Below, piece after piece: positions 30,401 to 39,986 of a stretch of 50,098 nt of DNA. Numbering within the stretch: position 1 is the stretch's first letter; each line of letters begins with the position of its first letter. Below the pieces are notes generated by a model that saw only the letters and a program-made list of their open reading frames with translations, was not told where the DNA came from and did no database searches. This stretch comes from Paulinella micropora (lineage: Eukaryota > Cercozoa > Imbricatea > Euglyphida). The translations under genes and the position numbers were made by a program. Where the stretch lies: the NCBI GenBank assembly GCA_009731375.1, contig BJOX01000217.1, positions 740,484 to 790,581 of the forward strand. The letters run 5' to 3'.

Positions 30401-32490
30401 TATATTTTGCAACGTTATGGTCCGGGAGAATTTTGGAACAGAGAATGAACATTTTAATTGAAATATTTGATTGTGCATGAATTGCTCTGGGTTTGCAGGT
30501 GGTTTTCAAGCAATCCATCATGGAGAAACTTCCTCGAGTTCCTTACCAAACCAAGCTGGATCGCTACGTCTTACTTTGTTTCTTTTTCGTGTTTGTGGTC
30601 ATAACGGAAAACGTGACCGTCTGGAAATTTGCACCAGAAGACAAAATCTACTGGGTGGATCATCTCTGCTTCTATGCCCTCACCGCTCTCTGGGTGCTGA
30701 TCCACGTTTTGCTAGGCTTTGAAGTACTGAGGAGATCGCGACCTGCACCACCGCGCATCTTGCTAGTGAACGGCCCCGAAGGCTGTGGCAAGCGAACTCA
30801 TTCTCGTCGCTTAGCCGATCGTTACGGACTGCCTCTGATCCGCCCAGGCACACTGGTGCGGGCAGAAATGGAGGCGCAAGCGCGTAAAAAATCAGCCGCT
30901 GGCAAAAGTTTGGCAACGCGGATAAGTCGCAGTGTCAGGGCCATGGCCGATATTTCGCCTACTAGAGAAGCCCCGTCCTCGCCGTCCGAGTCCAAAAACT
31001 TTTTGCTGCCTCCCGACGCGACATCCGCAGACCCATCTACACCGAAGGTGACCTTTGAAGACTCAGCTGATCCCCTCTCAAGGGTTCTCTCTGCAACAGA
31101 ACAACAAATAGCTGACGGTCCACACACGACACATCTAACGCTAACCAAGCTTTCGCTTGCATGTTAGATACTGAAAAGGAAGAAGCCAAAGCACATCTCT
31201 CGTCGGATCAGATGATGGCGAAGATTTTGAAACAAGCCATACGTCAATGTCCACGTGGCTTCGTCATGAACGATTTCCCGCGCACAGAACAACAAAGGGT
31301 CACTTACCTGCTGACCAACAGAATTCTCTGTGTTTGTTTTTGGTTCAGTATTCGTGTCTGTTTTCGAAAAGTGCGTAGTGCATCCAAACCTTACCATGAA
31401 CTTAAGAAAGTGTATGCACGTTGTATTTAGCTTCTCTTCAAGAGCCTGCTGGGAAGGCATCGCATCACGCGTTGTATAATTATCCTTCTCAGCGAGGAAG
31501 AATCGCTGAGACGAAGTCAGGTACCCGATGATACCGTGGACTAAATTTGCCAAGTATCAAAAAACTCTGTTTTGTAAACCAAGTGTATATTCAATCATCG
31601 GACAATCTGTTTATGTATCTCGCAGGGTCGTCTTGTACACAAAGCTAGTGGCCGTCGCTACCACGTGACGTACGCGCCGCCCATCCAAGACAGCAAGGAT
31701 GACGTTACTGGAGAGGAGCTTGAGCCTGAGTTTGATGCGCAGACCCTCAAGAGAAGAAACCATCTCTTCTTCTCTCAAACTATGCCGGTGCTCATGAAGT
31801 ACGATGAAAATATTATTCTTCAGGTATGGTTGACAACTTTTGGGAATATTTGCATGCACGCAGGGCAAGATTCTTTGTAGATTCTCTAGCATTGCGGAAT
31901 AGGATTTGCAAACTCCATATAAAGTCCATAAATAAGCGTAATTACATACGTCAAACACAGGATCTCACACACAACGCACACAGAAACACAAAGAAGCACA
32001 CTCATTATACCAGTATGTACGTATAGACAAGAGAAACTGTTTGACGTAATGTGTTGCCTACTTGGGCATGTATTTGAAGTTCGCGTATATGTGTGAAGAG
32101 ATTGTTCAGTATTGTGCGTATTGTTTTTCATTGTGTGCAACTGTGTTTTTGTCTTCTGATCGAGTATGATCTACCTAAACAAAAAAGGATTGTATGAAGA
32201 ATATGACATTTTCAATCATTCCAAAGTGCTGCGTTGCAATCCATCCCCTACTCCCTTCTTTCTCCAAACCACCACCTCAACCACCACACTTGAAGGGAGA
32301 ACACAACAGACATTTATTGCCTACACTCCTAAATCTTTTTAGTGAGATGTGCATCCTGTCGCAGGTGGATGAAGATCAGGCAGAAGAGATGACCCCCGGC
32401 GAGTTATTCGGCTACTTAGCTCGGGAGCTTGACAAAGCAGACTACGCAGAGGCTCATAAGAAGCGAGGAAAGTCCTGGTCTTTTTTTTAA
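27415..32490 (+). CDS. Pentameric ligand-gated ion channel fused to adenylate kinase
   Basis: Exons inferred from GT-AG sites: 27415-27804, 27989-28067, 28311-28387, 28490-28519, 29056-29097, 29199-29277, 29391-29500, 29846-29968, 30499-31117, 31168-31298, 31431-31520, 31626-31823, 32365-32490 (TAA). Every phase matches, giving 697 residues; ATG 27445 is an alternative start. Residues ~28-85 resemble a SAM domain (weak). Extracellular domain ~108-268: WRHQDPNW, VRGDFYEYL, ELEEFPFDTQ (Pro-loop, no flanking cysteines), IIKVRVQRLWKFYL before M1. M1 270-291; M2 297-310 with Leu308 at 9'; LPRVPYQTKLDRY leads into M3 ~332-353; the M3-M4 linker is very short; M4 ~364-387. In the same exon follow the P-loop GPEGCGKRT (402-410), IRPGTLVRAEME and a Ser/Pro-rich insert ~450-516. 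After that come LSSDQMMAKIL, FVMNDFPRTEQQ (548-559) and the lid GRLVHKASGRRYH with DDVTGEEL (591-622). A purely N-terminal signal peptide is not obvious. Ligand unknown. Confidence 0.85.
27818..27964. repeat. Three 49-bp tandem repeats
   Basis: Units 27818-27866, 27867-27915 and 27916-27964 (GGAATGTTATGGTCGTTT, GTGATAGACGTTTTTC). They start 14 bp inside intron 1 of the channel gene and end just before the exon-2 acceptor. Confidence 0.9.
29530..29793. repeat. (CTT)n/(CCT)n tract and gap in channel intron
   Basis: Polypyrimidine microsatellite in the intron between the pre-M1 exon and the M1-M2 exon, ending in a 10-base N run (29794-29803). Confidence 0.95.
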
Positions 32491-32641
32491 CTTCTTAAGC
32501 GACGGCTAGTTATGTAGTTTGGGTACGTGTTCAAGCATCAACTTGTGAAGTTCATTAAGTGTCAAAACACTCTTCCTCCTCTCCTCCTTTTTCTATCCTT
32601 CTTCTTCTTCTTCTTCTTCTTCTTCTTCTTCTTCTTCTTCT

Positions 32642-32673
<32 letters not shown>

Positions 32674-32753
32674 TTTCTTTCTTTCTTTCTTTCTTTCTTT
32701 CTTTCCTTCCTTCCTTCCATCCTTCCTTCCTTCCTTCCTTTCTTCTTCCTTCT

Positions 32754-32784
<31 letters not shown>

Positions 32785-33091
32785 TTTCTTCTTTTTCTTC
32801 TTCTTCTTCTTCTTCTTCTTCTTCTCCTCCTCCTCCTCCTCCTTCTCCTCCCTCCTCCTCCTTCTTCTTCTTCTTCTTCTTCTTCTTCTCCTTCTTCTTC
32901 TTCTTCTTCTTCTTCTTTCCATCAGCTGAGTCATTTTCTAAAAGACCGTCTTCCACAACGTTCTAGTCTTCAGGAGGTTTGCCCACATTTGTACGTTTGG
33001 ATTCGTCGCGTTTGGGCTGATTCACTAATTATTAATATCATCAAGTTTAAGAAGGGTGACCACTGATGACCTTCTACACAGTGGTTGCAGC

Positions 33092-33139
<48 letters not shown>

Positions 33140-33790
33140 CCTGCCGCTCGAAAGGTGATGACTGAACTCAGAAAGGTTCAGGCTGCAAAGACCCACTGAG
33201 CGCGATTGTTTCAAGTGCAGTGCTTCAAGTTCTTTTTCTTCTTTGGCTTTCTGCGCCTCTTTCTTTAGGCTACATTGAGCCGGCGACCCCAGCTTCTATT
33301 CAAATATTGGCGTTTTTGGTCTTTCAAGTGGGAAGCGGTATGACGTTTAACTGCATCGGGTCTCTGCATGAACTGTGACTGGTTTTTTTTTTTTCTTTTT
33401 ACGCAGTCGACTATCACTTTATCTCTATCCTAAGATAGATTTTGGGGTATAGATAGGGGAAAATAGGGGTGTGGTATGCTAGTACCTATCGTACCTAGTT
33501 TAACCACTGTTTGTGTTCGCAGTGACTGCCTTCAGCACGTCTACTGAGTATGGTGAATGCGTACACCACGTCTACCAGTTACACTCTTTTGATGACTGCC
33601 GCGCCGTTACCCTTTTACGCTTTATTTTGTTTTCCGTTATTGTATCTCTTCGATACCACTTCCATTCCGAGTCTATCTCTTCTGCTGCGCTTCTGTAGGC
33701 GCAGATAGGTATATATGTGCTACTTTAATATACCCCTGTGTCAATCCAGACACAATAAGAGGCCGTTAATCATAATAACCTTCTTAAACT
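32491..33790. other. Intergenic region after the channel-kinase gene
   Basis: Contains (CTT)n, (CTTT)n and (CCTT)n at 32598-32920, (CT)n at 33092-33136, and otherwise unique sequence. No gene recognised. Confidence 0.7.
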
Positions 33791-33930
33791 TGTAACGATA
33801 ATATTACTAGAAGTGACCGTTACACTTTTAGACCGGAATATATTATCGTTAGGCCGGACCACGGGAATTGGCTGGTGTTTGCCTTGGTTGTCTTTGGCTC
33901 CGCTAGTCTCCAACATTTTCCATCATCTTT
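33791..33930 (+). mobile_element. Left part of an older LTR interrupted by the Copia element
   Basis: Starts TGTAACG and contains CCGTTACAC, ACCGGA and GGCTCCGCTAGT, TCCAACATTTTCC. The same landmarks occur in the inverted solo LTR (9679-9989). It ends in TCTTT (33926-33930), the target duplicate. Confidence 0.65.
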
Positions 33931-34285
33931 CATTGGACAATTAATTAGACCCTTCCTCCTCAGCCTGCTGTGTCCATATTGCTATTTTATACGTTAGCCT
34001 TATTCGTTACGGTTAGTAGCCTAGTATCATTAGTTATTAATACAGTCATTTACAGTATCTTTTCTGGTACTGGTGGCACTAGCTTTTTACCATTACCATT
34101 ATTGCCCATATCAGGCCGTTAGTGGGTCATTTTCTGGAGGTACATCTTTTGTGACGTCAGTTGGACTAGCGGGAATTGTTCAGTATTGTTAAATTCTTTT
34201 ACGTGGGAAGCAGTTGGCAGTTAGGAGGGGGACGCCCGGAGACAAGAGTTGGGGGCCGGTCACCGTTTGCCGAAGTCGCGAGGGT
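33931..34285 (+). repeat. Copia 5' LTR
   Basis: Begins CATTGGACAATTAATTAG and ends GTCGCGAGGGT; pairs with 42968-43309. It does not show canonical TG...CA ends, so boundaries rest on the target duplication and the polypurine tract. Confidence 0.85.
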
Positions 34286-34295
34286 TTTCTCCCAT

Positions 34296-34310
34296 CGGGT
34301 TATGAGCCTT
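34296..34310 (+). promoter_or_regulatory. Primer-binding site, half tRNA-iMet type
   Basis: CGGGTTATGAGCC is complementary to the anticodon stem-loop of initiator tRNA-Met (GGCTCATAACCC). Drosophila copia is known to prime from an internal fragment of this tRNA. The site starts about 10 bases after the LTR. Confidence 0.65.
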
Positions 34311-34556
34311 GGAGCGTGATCTGTGCAACGGATCGCAGAGGAGAACCTTCGTTAAAAGTGTGAGGGGTCCACCTTAAGTGACCCCATTACAAGAAAGTGC
34401 GCATTTTCAATTGTGTGGCTACAGCTGATCACTGTAGACACTACCCACGCCCTGCTCTGCTGATGTGTAGTGCAAGGGCAAGGTGGGGGACAGGACAGAG
34501 AGACAGACATCGCCGGAAGCGTACAGGTCGTGAGCCTCCTAAAGGTGACGTGGCCA

Positions 34557-34830
34557 GTTGTGATTGATTGCCGTGGTCATTGGGGGATTGAGCATCACTG
34601 GCTCACGGGGCACAACAAGTTACAAAGCCAAAGTACAAAGCAGTAGGTCACAGGCTGTTGTGATTGCTTCAAGCGGCCGTGGTGACTGGGGGATTGAGCA
34701 TCCCTGGCCCACTGGACACAACAACCTACATTACAAAGTTACTGTTGAGCAGTAGGGCAGTTGTGATTGATTGCCGTGGTAACTGGGGGATTGAGCACCC
34801 CTGGCCCACGGGACACAACAGCTTACCTTG
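34557..34830 (+). repeat. Three ~101-bp tandem repeats in the Copia leader
   Basis: Units start at about 34557, 34658 and 34759. Each has GTTGTGATTG, GCCGTGGT, TGGGGGATTGAGCA, CCTGGCCCA (CACTGGCTCA in the first) and CACAACA. They lie between the primer site and gag. Confidence 0.85.
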
Positions 34831-35408
34831 CTAAGCTCTTGTACTGCATGGTTGCATCTACTCCTTGTATTGCTGTAGTGACTGTGTGAGGAGTGAAAGA
34901 GAGGCGTGGTGAGGGAGTGAGCTCTGAAGAACCGTGCGTAGGACACGAGGGGAGGAGCGAAAGGTGAGTGTTTAGGTGGTTGTACCAAAACAACTACAAA
35001 CCTAGGTAGGTTGAAGAACTGACTTTGCAGATAGAGCTGCTAGTAGGTGGAAAGCTATCATAGGTGGTAGCTGAGGTAGCCTCAGTGTAGTTTGAGCATT
35101 AGAGTCAGTGGTAACACACGTGGTTGAAGAGAGAGAGAGAGAGAGAGTAAAGGGTGGTGTAGACAAGCAAAACACTATTCTGTGTAGTGTGTGTGTGTGT
35201 GAGTCTGCTCGTGGCCTCTGTTGTCTTCTCTCTGTGTGGGTGTGTGTGTGGTTGCTTGCCTGTGTCTGTGCCATCAGAACAGCGTAAGCATAGCGTGACA
35301 CTATCTCTATTTGGCAAGTAGAGAGCATAGCTGTGTGCTGTGTGTAAGTGTGTGTGTGTGTGTGTGTGTGTGGAGCGTGTGTCTGTTCGAGACTGACGGT
35401 GGTTAGAA

Positions 35409-36296
35409 ATGACGAGTAAGCCAGACAATAAGATTACGTTCACAGGCAAAGAGGAATGGATCCTGTTGCATAGGCAGGTAATGCAAAGCTGTAATGCTAA
35501 GGCCCCTAAGGAAGTGCTGCAGGGTGCTGACGCCCACAAACAATATGTGCATCGCGAAAACGTATTAGGGATACAGCTTAAGGGTAGAGAGGTGCCCCCC
35601 TTCATACTAGCTTGGGAAGAGATAGCAGAGTGGAATGATTGGGCTGACTTGGACGAAGAAGTAGTAAAGGAATACTTCGAGGACAAAGTCAAGGGTTCTA
35701 CTCGCCTGTGGCCTATGCCCAACCCCAAACCGGAAGCTCCAGACCTTGAGGAGGCGTTAGGGGTAGAGGAAGACAAGAAAACCCCAGTCAAGCGTTACAA
35801 ACCGGTTTTTGGCAGTCCGAAAGATAAACCAACCACTGAGACTGAAGAGGGAAAGGAGAAGGAGGAGGAAGATGAAGACCGGCACCCCTTTGACGTCTAC
35901 TCTAGTGGGTATGCTAGCACTGACAAACCTAGGCTGTCAACTGGCAAGGGCTCAGACTTAGAGGGCGACAGCAAGAGTGGGGCCTCCCGAGGACAGACGG
36001 ACCCCTCTAAGGTCAAAACCCCACTAGGGGGTGCTGATCGTGCTGTCGCACTGACACGACAGGTGATGGCCTATGACGCTAGTGTACTTGCTGAGATGAG
36101 CAAGCAAAAGGAGAGGTTGTTCAATATCATCTATGACATGCTCGGGGGTGAAGCGAAGAGCCTAGTGCGTGACTTAGCTGATCCGGAGAAGCTGACCTTT
36201 GGCCAAAACCCTAAGGCACTGTGGGACAGACTGCTAGCCCGGTACAAGAAAGCCGACCCCTCTGATGTTCAGGACAAGGTGAAGGAACTGAAATGA
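35409..36296 (+). pseudogene. Copia Gag, N-terminal part
   Basis: About 295 codons from ATG 35409 to a TGA. The early part (FTGKEEWILLHRQV) resembles the start of UBN2-type Copia Gag, where a short FxGxNxxxW-like motif opens the capsid domain. An acidic/proline-rich insert separates it from a helical segment (YDMLGGEAKSLVRDLADP, ALWDRLLARYKK, VKELK). The frame continues one register over from about 36298 (FLFTSKQQYVGECVDLNARRD), so a small indel near 36293 broke the gene. Confidence 0.75.
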
Positions 36297-36297
36297 C

Positions 36298-36972
36298 TTC
36301 CTCTTTACGAGTAAGCAACAGTACGTCGGTGAGTGTGTAGACTTGAACGCTAGGAGAGACTGGTTGGCTGATTACGGCCAAGCCCCAACCGATGACCGAA
36401 TGCAGCAAATAGTGAAGGATGCGTTAGTGGGCCCAAAACAATCTGACTCTAGGGTGAAGAAAGCTTGGCAAGTCTGGGTTGAAATGGCTGAACTGAACCG
36501 AAAGCAGTTCAAGTGGGACTTTGCCTCCTGGTGGAGGTTCGTGCAAGATCGTGCCCTGGAGCTAGACAAGAAGTTTGACCGGGCCAAAGTGACTAGTTCC
36601 GCAGAGAAAGGTTTGGCAGCTCGTAAGGCCGGAAAAGGGAAACCCAAGGACGAGTGCTGGCTCTTCAGCAAGGAAGGCAAATGCACTCGTGGGGCCTCCT
36701 GCCGCTACCTCCATGTTGGAGGGAAGGTGAGAGGGGTGTGTTTCTTGTGGGACAAACAGGGGGAGTGTAGATGGGCCGACAAATGTAGGTTTGAGCATGA
36801 CCCCACTAAAGCCAAGAAGACCCCTACCAAACCGGCAGACACCCCCAAGGGGGAGAAAAGCAAGAAGAGCGAGAAGAGCAAGGGGCCAAAGTGCTTTACT
36901 GCTTTGAAAAGGGGCACATCGCCGGGAAGTGCAGCAAGAAGTGCCGGTTGTGCGGGGGCAAGCACAAGTTGA
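36298..36972 (+). pseudogene. Copia Gag, C-terminal part with two CCCH zinc fingers
   Basis: Continues Gag: DWLADYGQAP, DALVGPKQSD, WVEMAELNRKQF. Then come two CCCH fingers of spacing C-x8-C-x5-C-x3-H (CWLFSKEGKCTRGASCRYLH and CFLWDKQGECRWADKCRFEH). The Lys-rich tail runs into the zinc knuckle, where the frame breaks at about 36900: the first Cys is in this frame and the rest of the knuckle is in the next. Confidence 0.8.
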
Positions 36973-37415
36973 GCAAGTGCCCGGACAAAAGCCGAAAGGA
37001 GAAGGGCGAGGCAGCAAAAGGCTCAAAAGGGGGGAGTGATAGCGATGACTCCGAGGATGAGGAGCCGGGCGTAGCCTTAGCTCAGATGGTAAAGTTCCTA
37101 ACCGGCAAGTCGAAAGACAAAGCCCTCATGGCTAAACCCGGAGGTGCTAACCTTCCCGAGCCGATCATACCACCGGAGGACGAGAATAGCCTTGAGATCT
37201 TGCTTGAGGATGATGCCGACATAGATAAGATGAACGAGGGGCGATGCCATGGAGTAGCGGAAGGAAAGCGCCGGTGCGTAGCCCGGTTGAAGGACCTTGA
37301 GTCTCCCTTCAACAGCCTTAGGATTAAGGCAGCCACCCTCATCGACAGCGACTATTGCGTTGAGCATCAGTACCAGCGAGCCAAGCAAGAGAGAGAGAAT
37401 GCCTTGCGCCGGTAG
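36891..37415 (+). pseudogene. Copia zinc-knuckle region and following linker
   Basis: Contains CFEKGHIAGKC, the latter part of a CCHC knuckle, and a second CRLCGGKHKLSKC. An acidic linker and a basic helix (YQRAKQERENALRR) follow, ending at TAG 37413-37415. The same frame stays open beyond that stop. Confidence 0.75.
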
Positions 37416-38210
37416 GCAGCCGACATAGCACGAAGGGATCATCTGGCTCTAATGTGCGAGATGGGAGAACGGCGGTTGGAATCCCAAATCAAAAGTGGGA
37501 GTCATCCCTTAATGGTTGAGGCCATAGTGAGACACAAAGCCGCGAAGCAGGGTATCCCGTGGAACCGGTCCCTCTTGCCCATCATGCACTATGCAAAGCC
37601 CCGTGAACCCGGACAGTTCACCGAATGGGTCATTAGCCGACAACCGGTAACATGGGAGGCGTCGGGTGTACCCTCATGGCGGAAGGTGTACCGCCAACAT
37701 GAACCTCAGGCCGGTGCACAAGCGAAGCATATGTACTTCAGAGGTGGGGTATCCCCCCCTCGTGGGGGAGTTGTGCCCCCGCCCGTAGCATCGGTGCCGG
37801 TACGCGCCCAAGAGGTGAAGGGTACTCCCCTCCGTCCGGTAGCACCCAACCCCCGTGGAGAGAGTAAGGGTAGACCTAGCGGGGCGAGCGGGACGTCAGC
37901 GGTACCTGCCCCGAAGGTTGAGATTGGTTCAAAGGCCGAGCCGGCTGAGGCTGGTAGTGGTATCATGAGCCAAAACCTGAAATCTTTACTCAAAGCAAAA
38001 AGGGAAAAGGTACATGGGGTGAAGGTGAGGCCCGACCCGGAGGACTACCAACCCGATGGTCTGGCGGACGTGGCAGATGAGCCCCCGGAGATGCAGCCCG
38101 ATGCCGATCCTTCCTCGGAATCCGACGGGGAGGGGGAGCGTGAAGGTGAAGAGTCCCCGGCTAGAGATGGGGACGTGGGTAGAGCTCCGATAAGGGAGCC
38201 GTCCTGCTGA
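37416..38210 (+). pseudogene. Copia linker between Gag and protease
   Basis: Same frame as the zinc-knuckle region after the in-frame TAG; first ATG at 37452. Charged and proline-rich (CEMGERRLESQIKSG, PPRGGVVPPP, EDYQPDGLADVADEP). No known domain recognised. Ends at TGA 38208-38210, and the coding signal then moves to another frame. Confidence 0.6.
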
Positions 38211-38259
38211 TGCAGACCCAGGTAGTGGGGATGCTACCGCCGGGACCGATAGCAATCCG

Positions 38260-39159
38260 GTGACTACGCCCTCCACCAGCCCAAGCAATAGGCATAGGTC
38301 AGTGGGCGCTCGTGCGTTTGGCTTCCTTGAGACGGTCCGAGCGTCCGTGAGTGGGATGCCCTGGTTTGCGTCCCATGCTAAGACGGTACCCCCTGCAGAC
38401 CGAAAGGTGACTTCCCTGTTACCCCCTACTACTAGTACCGGTCCGTCTACGCCCCCCTCAACCTTAGCTGAGCCTGATAGTCCTACCCGACTAGGTACCG
38501 GAGAGCGAGAGAGTCGACTCCGAGCCGTGGCAGAGCAGCAAGAGGAGATGCGCCGGTTGCATCGTCCGGCGTTGAGCGGTGAGGAAGAGAAAGATGAAAC
38601 TGACTTCCGGAACCGGTGGGGAGAGTGGACTAGGCTGTTGTACGACTGGGCGCAGGGGAGTGAGTATCCCATGAACAAGCCTAGGTGGCCGAGACATTGG
38701 GCCGTAGCAGGAGCAGCAGCAAATAGTGCCGCAGGGTTTCAACCTCGTACTAGGCCGTGCAGAGTCCGAGAAAGGGTGGTAGGTGGTGAGAGCGTACTAG
38801 AGAAGGAATACGCAAGTTTGCCGGAAGCCAAGGGAGAAGCTGACCCGGTGGACGACCTAGTTCGCTTCATGACCGAACGCGGATGGATGGCTAAGGGGAT
38901 CCGGCTAGCAGAACAAGCCCTCCTAGGACGGAGTGCGGACAAAGACCCCATGTTCGATTCGGGAGCTACGTTGCACTTTGTGCCGGCCGGAGCTGAACAA
39001 CGCCTGTTCAACATTCAGCGAGGGATGAAACGGGTAGATACGGTCAACGGGGAGACCACCGTGACTAAGAAGGGCTCACTAGACATGACGACCGTGAACG
39101 GAAAGGGGGAAAAGAACAGGTTACATCTAGGTAGTGTGTGTGGGTTAGCCCCAACATAG
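38260..39159 (+). pseudogene. Copia protease region
   Basis: Aspartic protease signature MFDSGATLHFV, the usual D-S/T-G triad of retropepsins, near codon 232 of this frame. It is preceded by basic and acidic linker (RWGEWTRLLYDWAQ, FMTERGWMAKG). GTG 38260 is only the first possible start; the true reading comes from upstream. The frame is lost at about 39130-39140 in a GTGTGTG run, where the downstream frame takes over. Confidence 0.8.
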
Positions 39160-39986
39160 ATGAAACCTTAGTCTCCGGTCCTCAGTTAGCCAAGGATGGT
39201 TACAGTGTAGTTCTCCACAAGAAGGGAGAGGGATACATCACTAAGGCCCGGATACCGGACATTTCCCCAGAGCTTAAGGCCGGGGTCCTTTACCTAGACG
39301 ACAAGGACAAGGTGTGGCGTTTTGTGACGTCCACAAACCAAGAGCTGGCGGCAGATAAGATTGAGGCTAGAGCTTTCTTTGGAAAGGAGATGGCTAAGGT
39401 CACGGAGTTGACTAGTGAACAACTTCACCAGAAGTTCGGAGGGCCCGGAAGCGGCATGCAGCGCCTCATCAGTGAAGCGTACGGAATCAAGATAGTGGGT
39501 GACAAAACCCATGAGCAAGCGGTAAAAGAGTGCAAGGAGTGCCCGGCCGCCAAAGGGGGGAAAGTGAACCACCCGGCAAGCAACCAGTTGACACAGGTAG
39601 GAAAGTTCGAAGCTGTGGCGTTCGACAAGTCAGGGTGCCTACGCAAACCCCTCTATGGTGGGTTTTGGTACGGCATGGTGGGAATTGAGGCTAACACCGG
39701 GTATGCGTTTGGCCTCCTTCTAAAGGATGGCACCGCGGCACCACAAGTGCGCTTCATGCGGGAATGCATAAACTTCATTGAGACGCAAAGCGGCAAGAAG
39801 GTGAAGGAAGTCCGGGTAGACGGTGAGCATATCTCAGCTGACTTCAAGGAGCTAGTCCGGGACAAGGGAGTGAGGAAGAGGATCAACACCCTCAATGAAC
39901 ACAACAAGAACGCCTATGCCGAAGTGTCCCAACGTGACTTTTGGCGCAAAGCGCGTCATAACCTGGTTAGGGCAGCTACCCTATGA
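39138..39986 (+). pseudogene. Copia GAG-pre-integrase and integrase core
   Basis: VSPNIDETLVSGPQLAKDG is the protease-to-integrase linker typical of Copia. The zinc-binding part keeps LHQKFGG and CKECPAAKG, but the second His of the HHCC motif seems replaced by Gly. Core: VAFDKSG (first Asp), VRVDGEH (second Asp), NEHNKNAYAEV (Glu), giving a plausible D,D-35-E triad. The frame breaks at about 39965-39975 (LVRA to QLPYELLGYAW). Confidence 0.85.
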
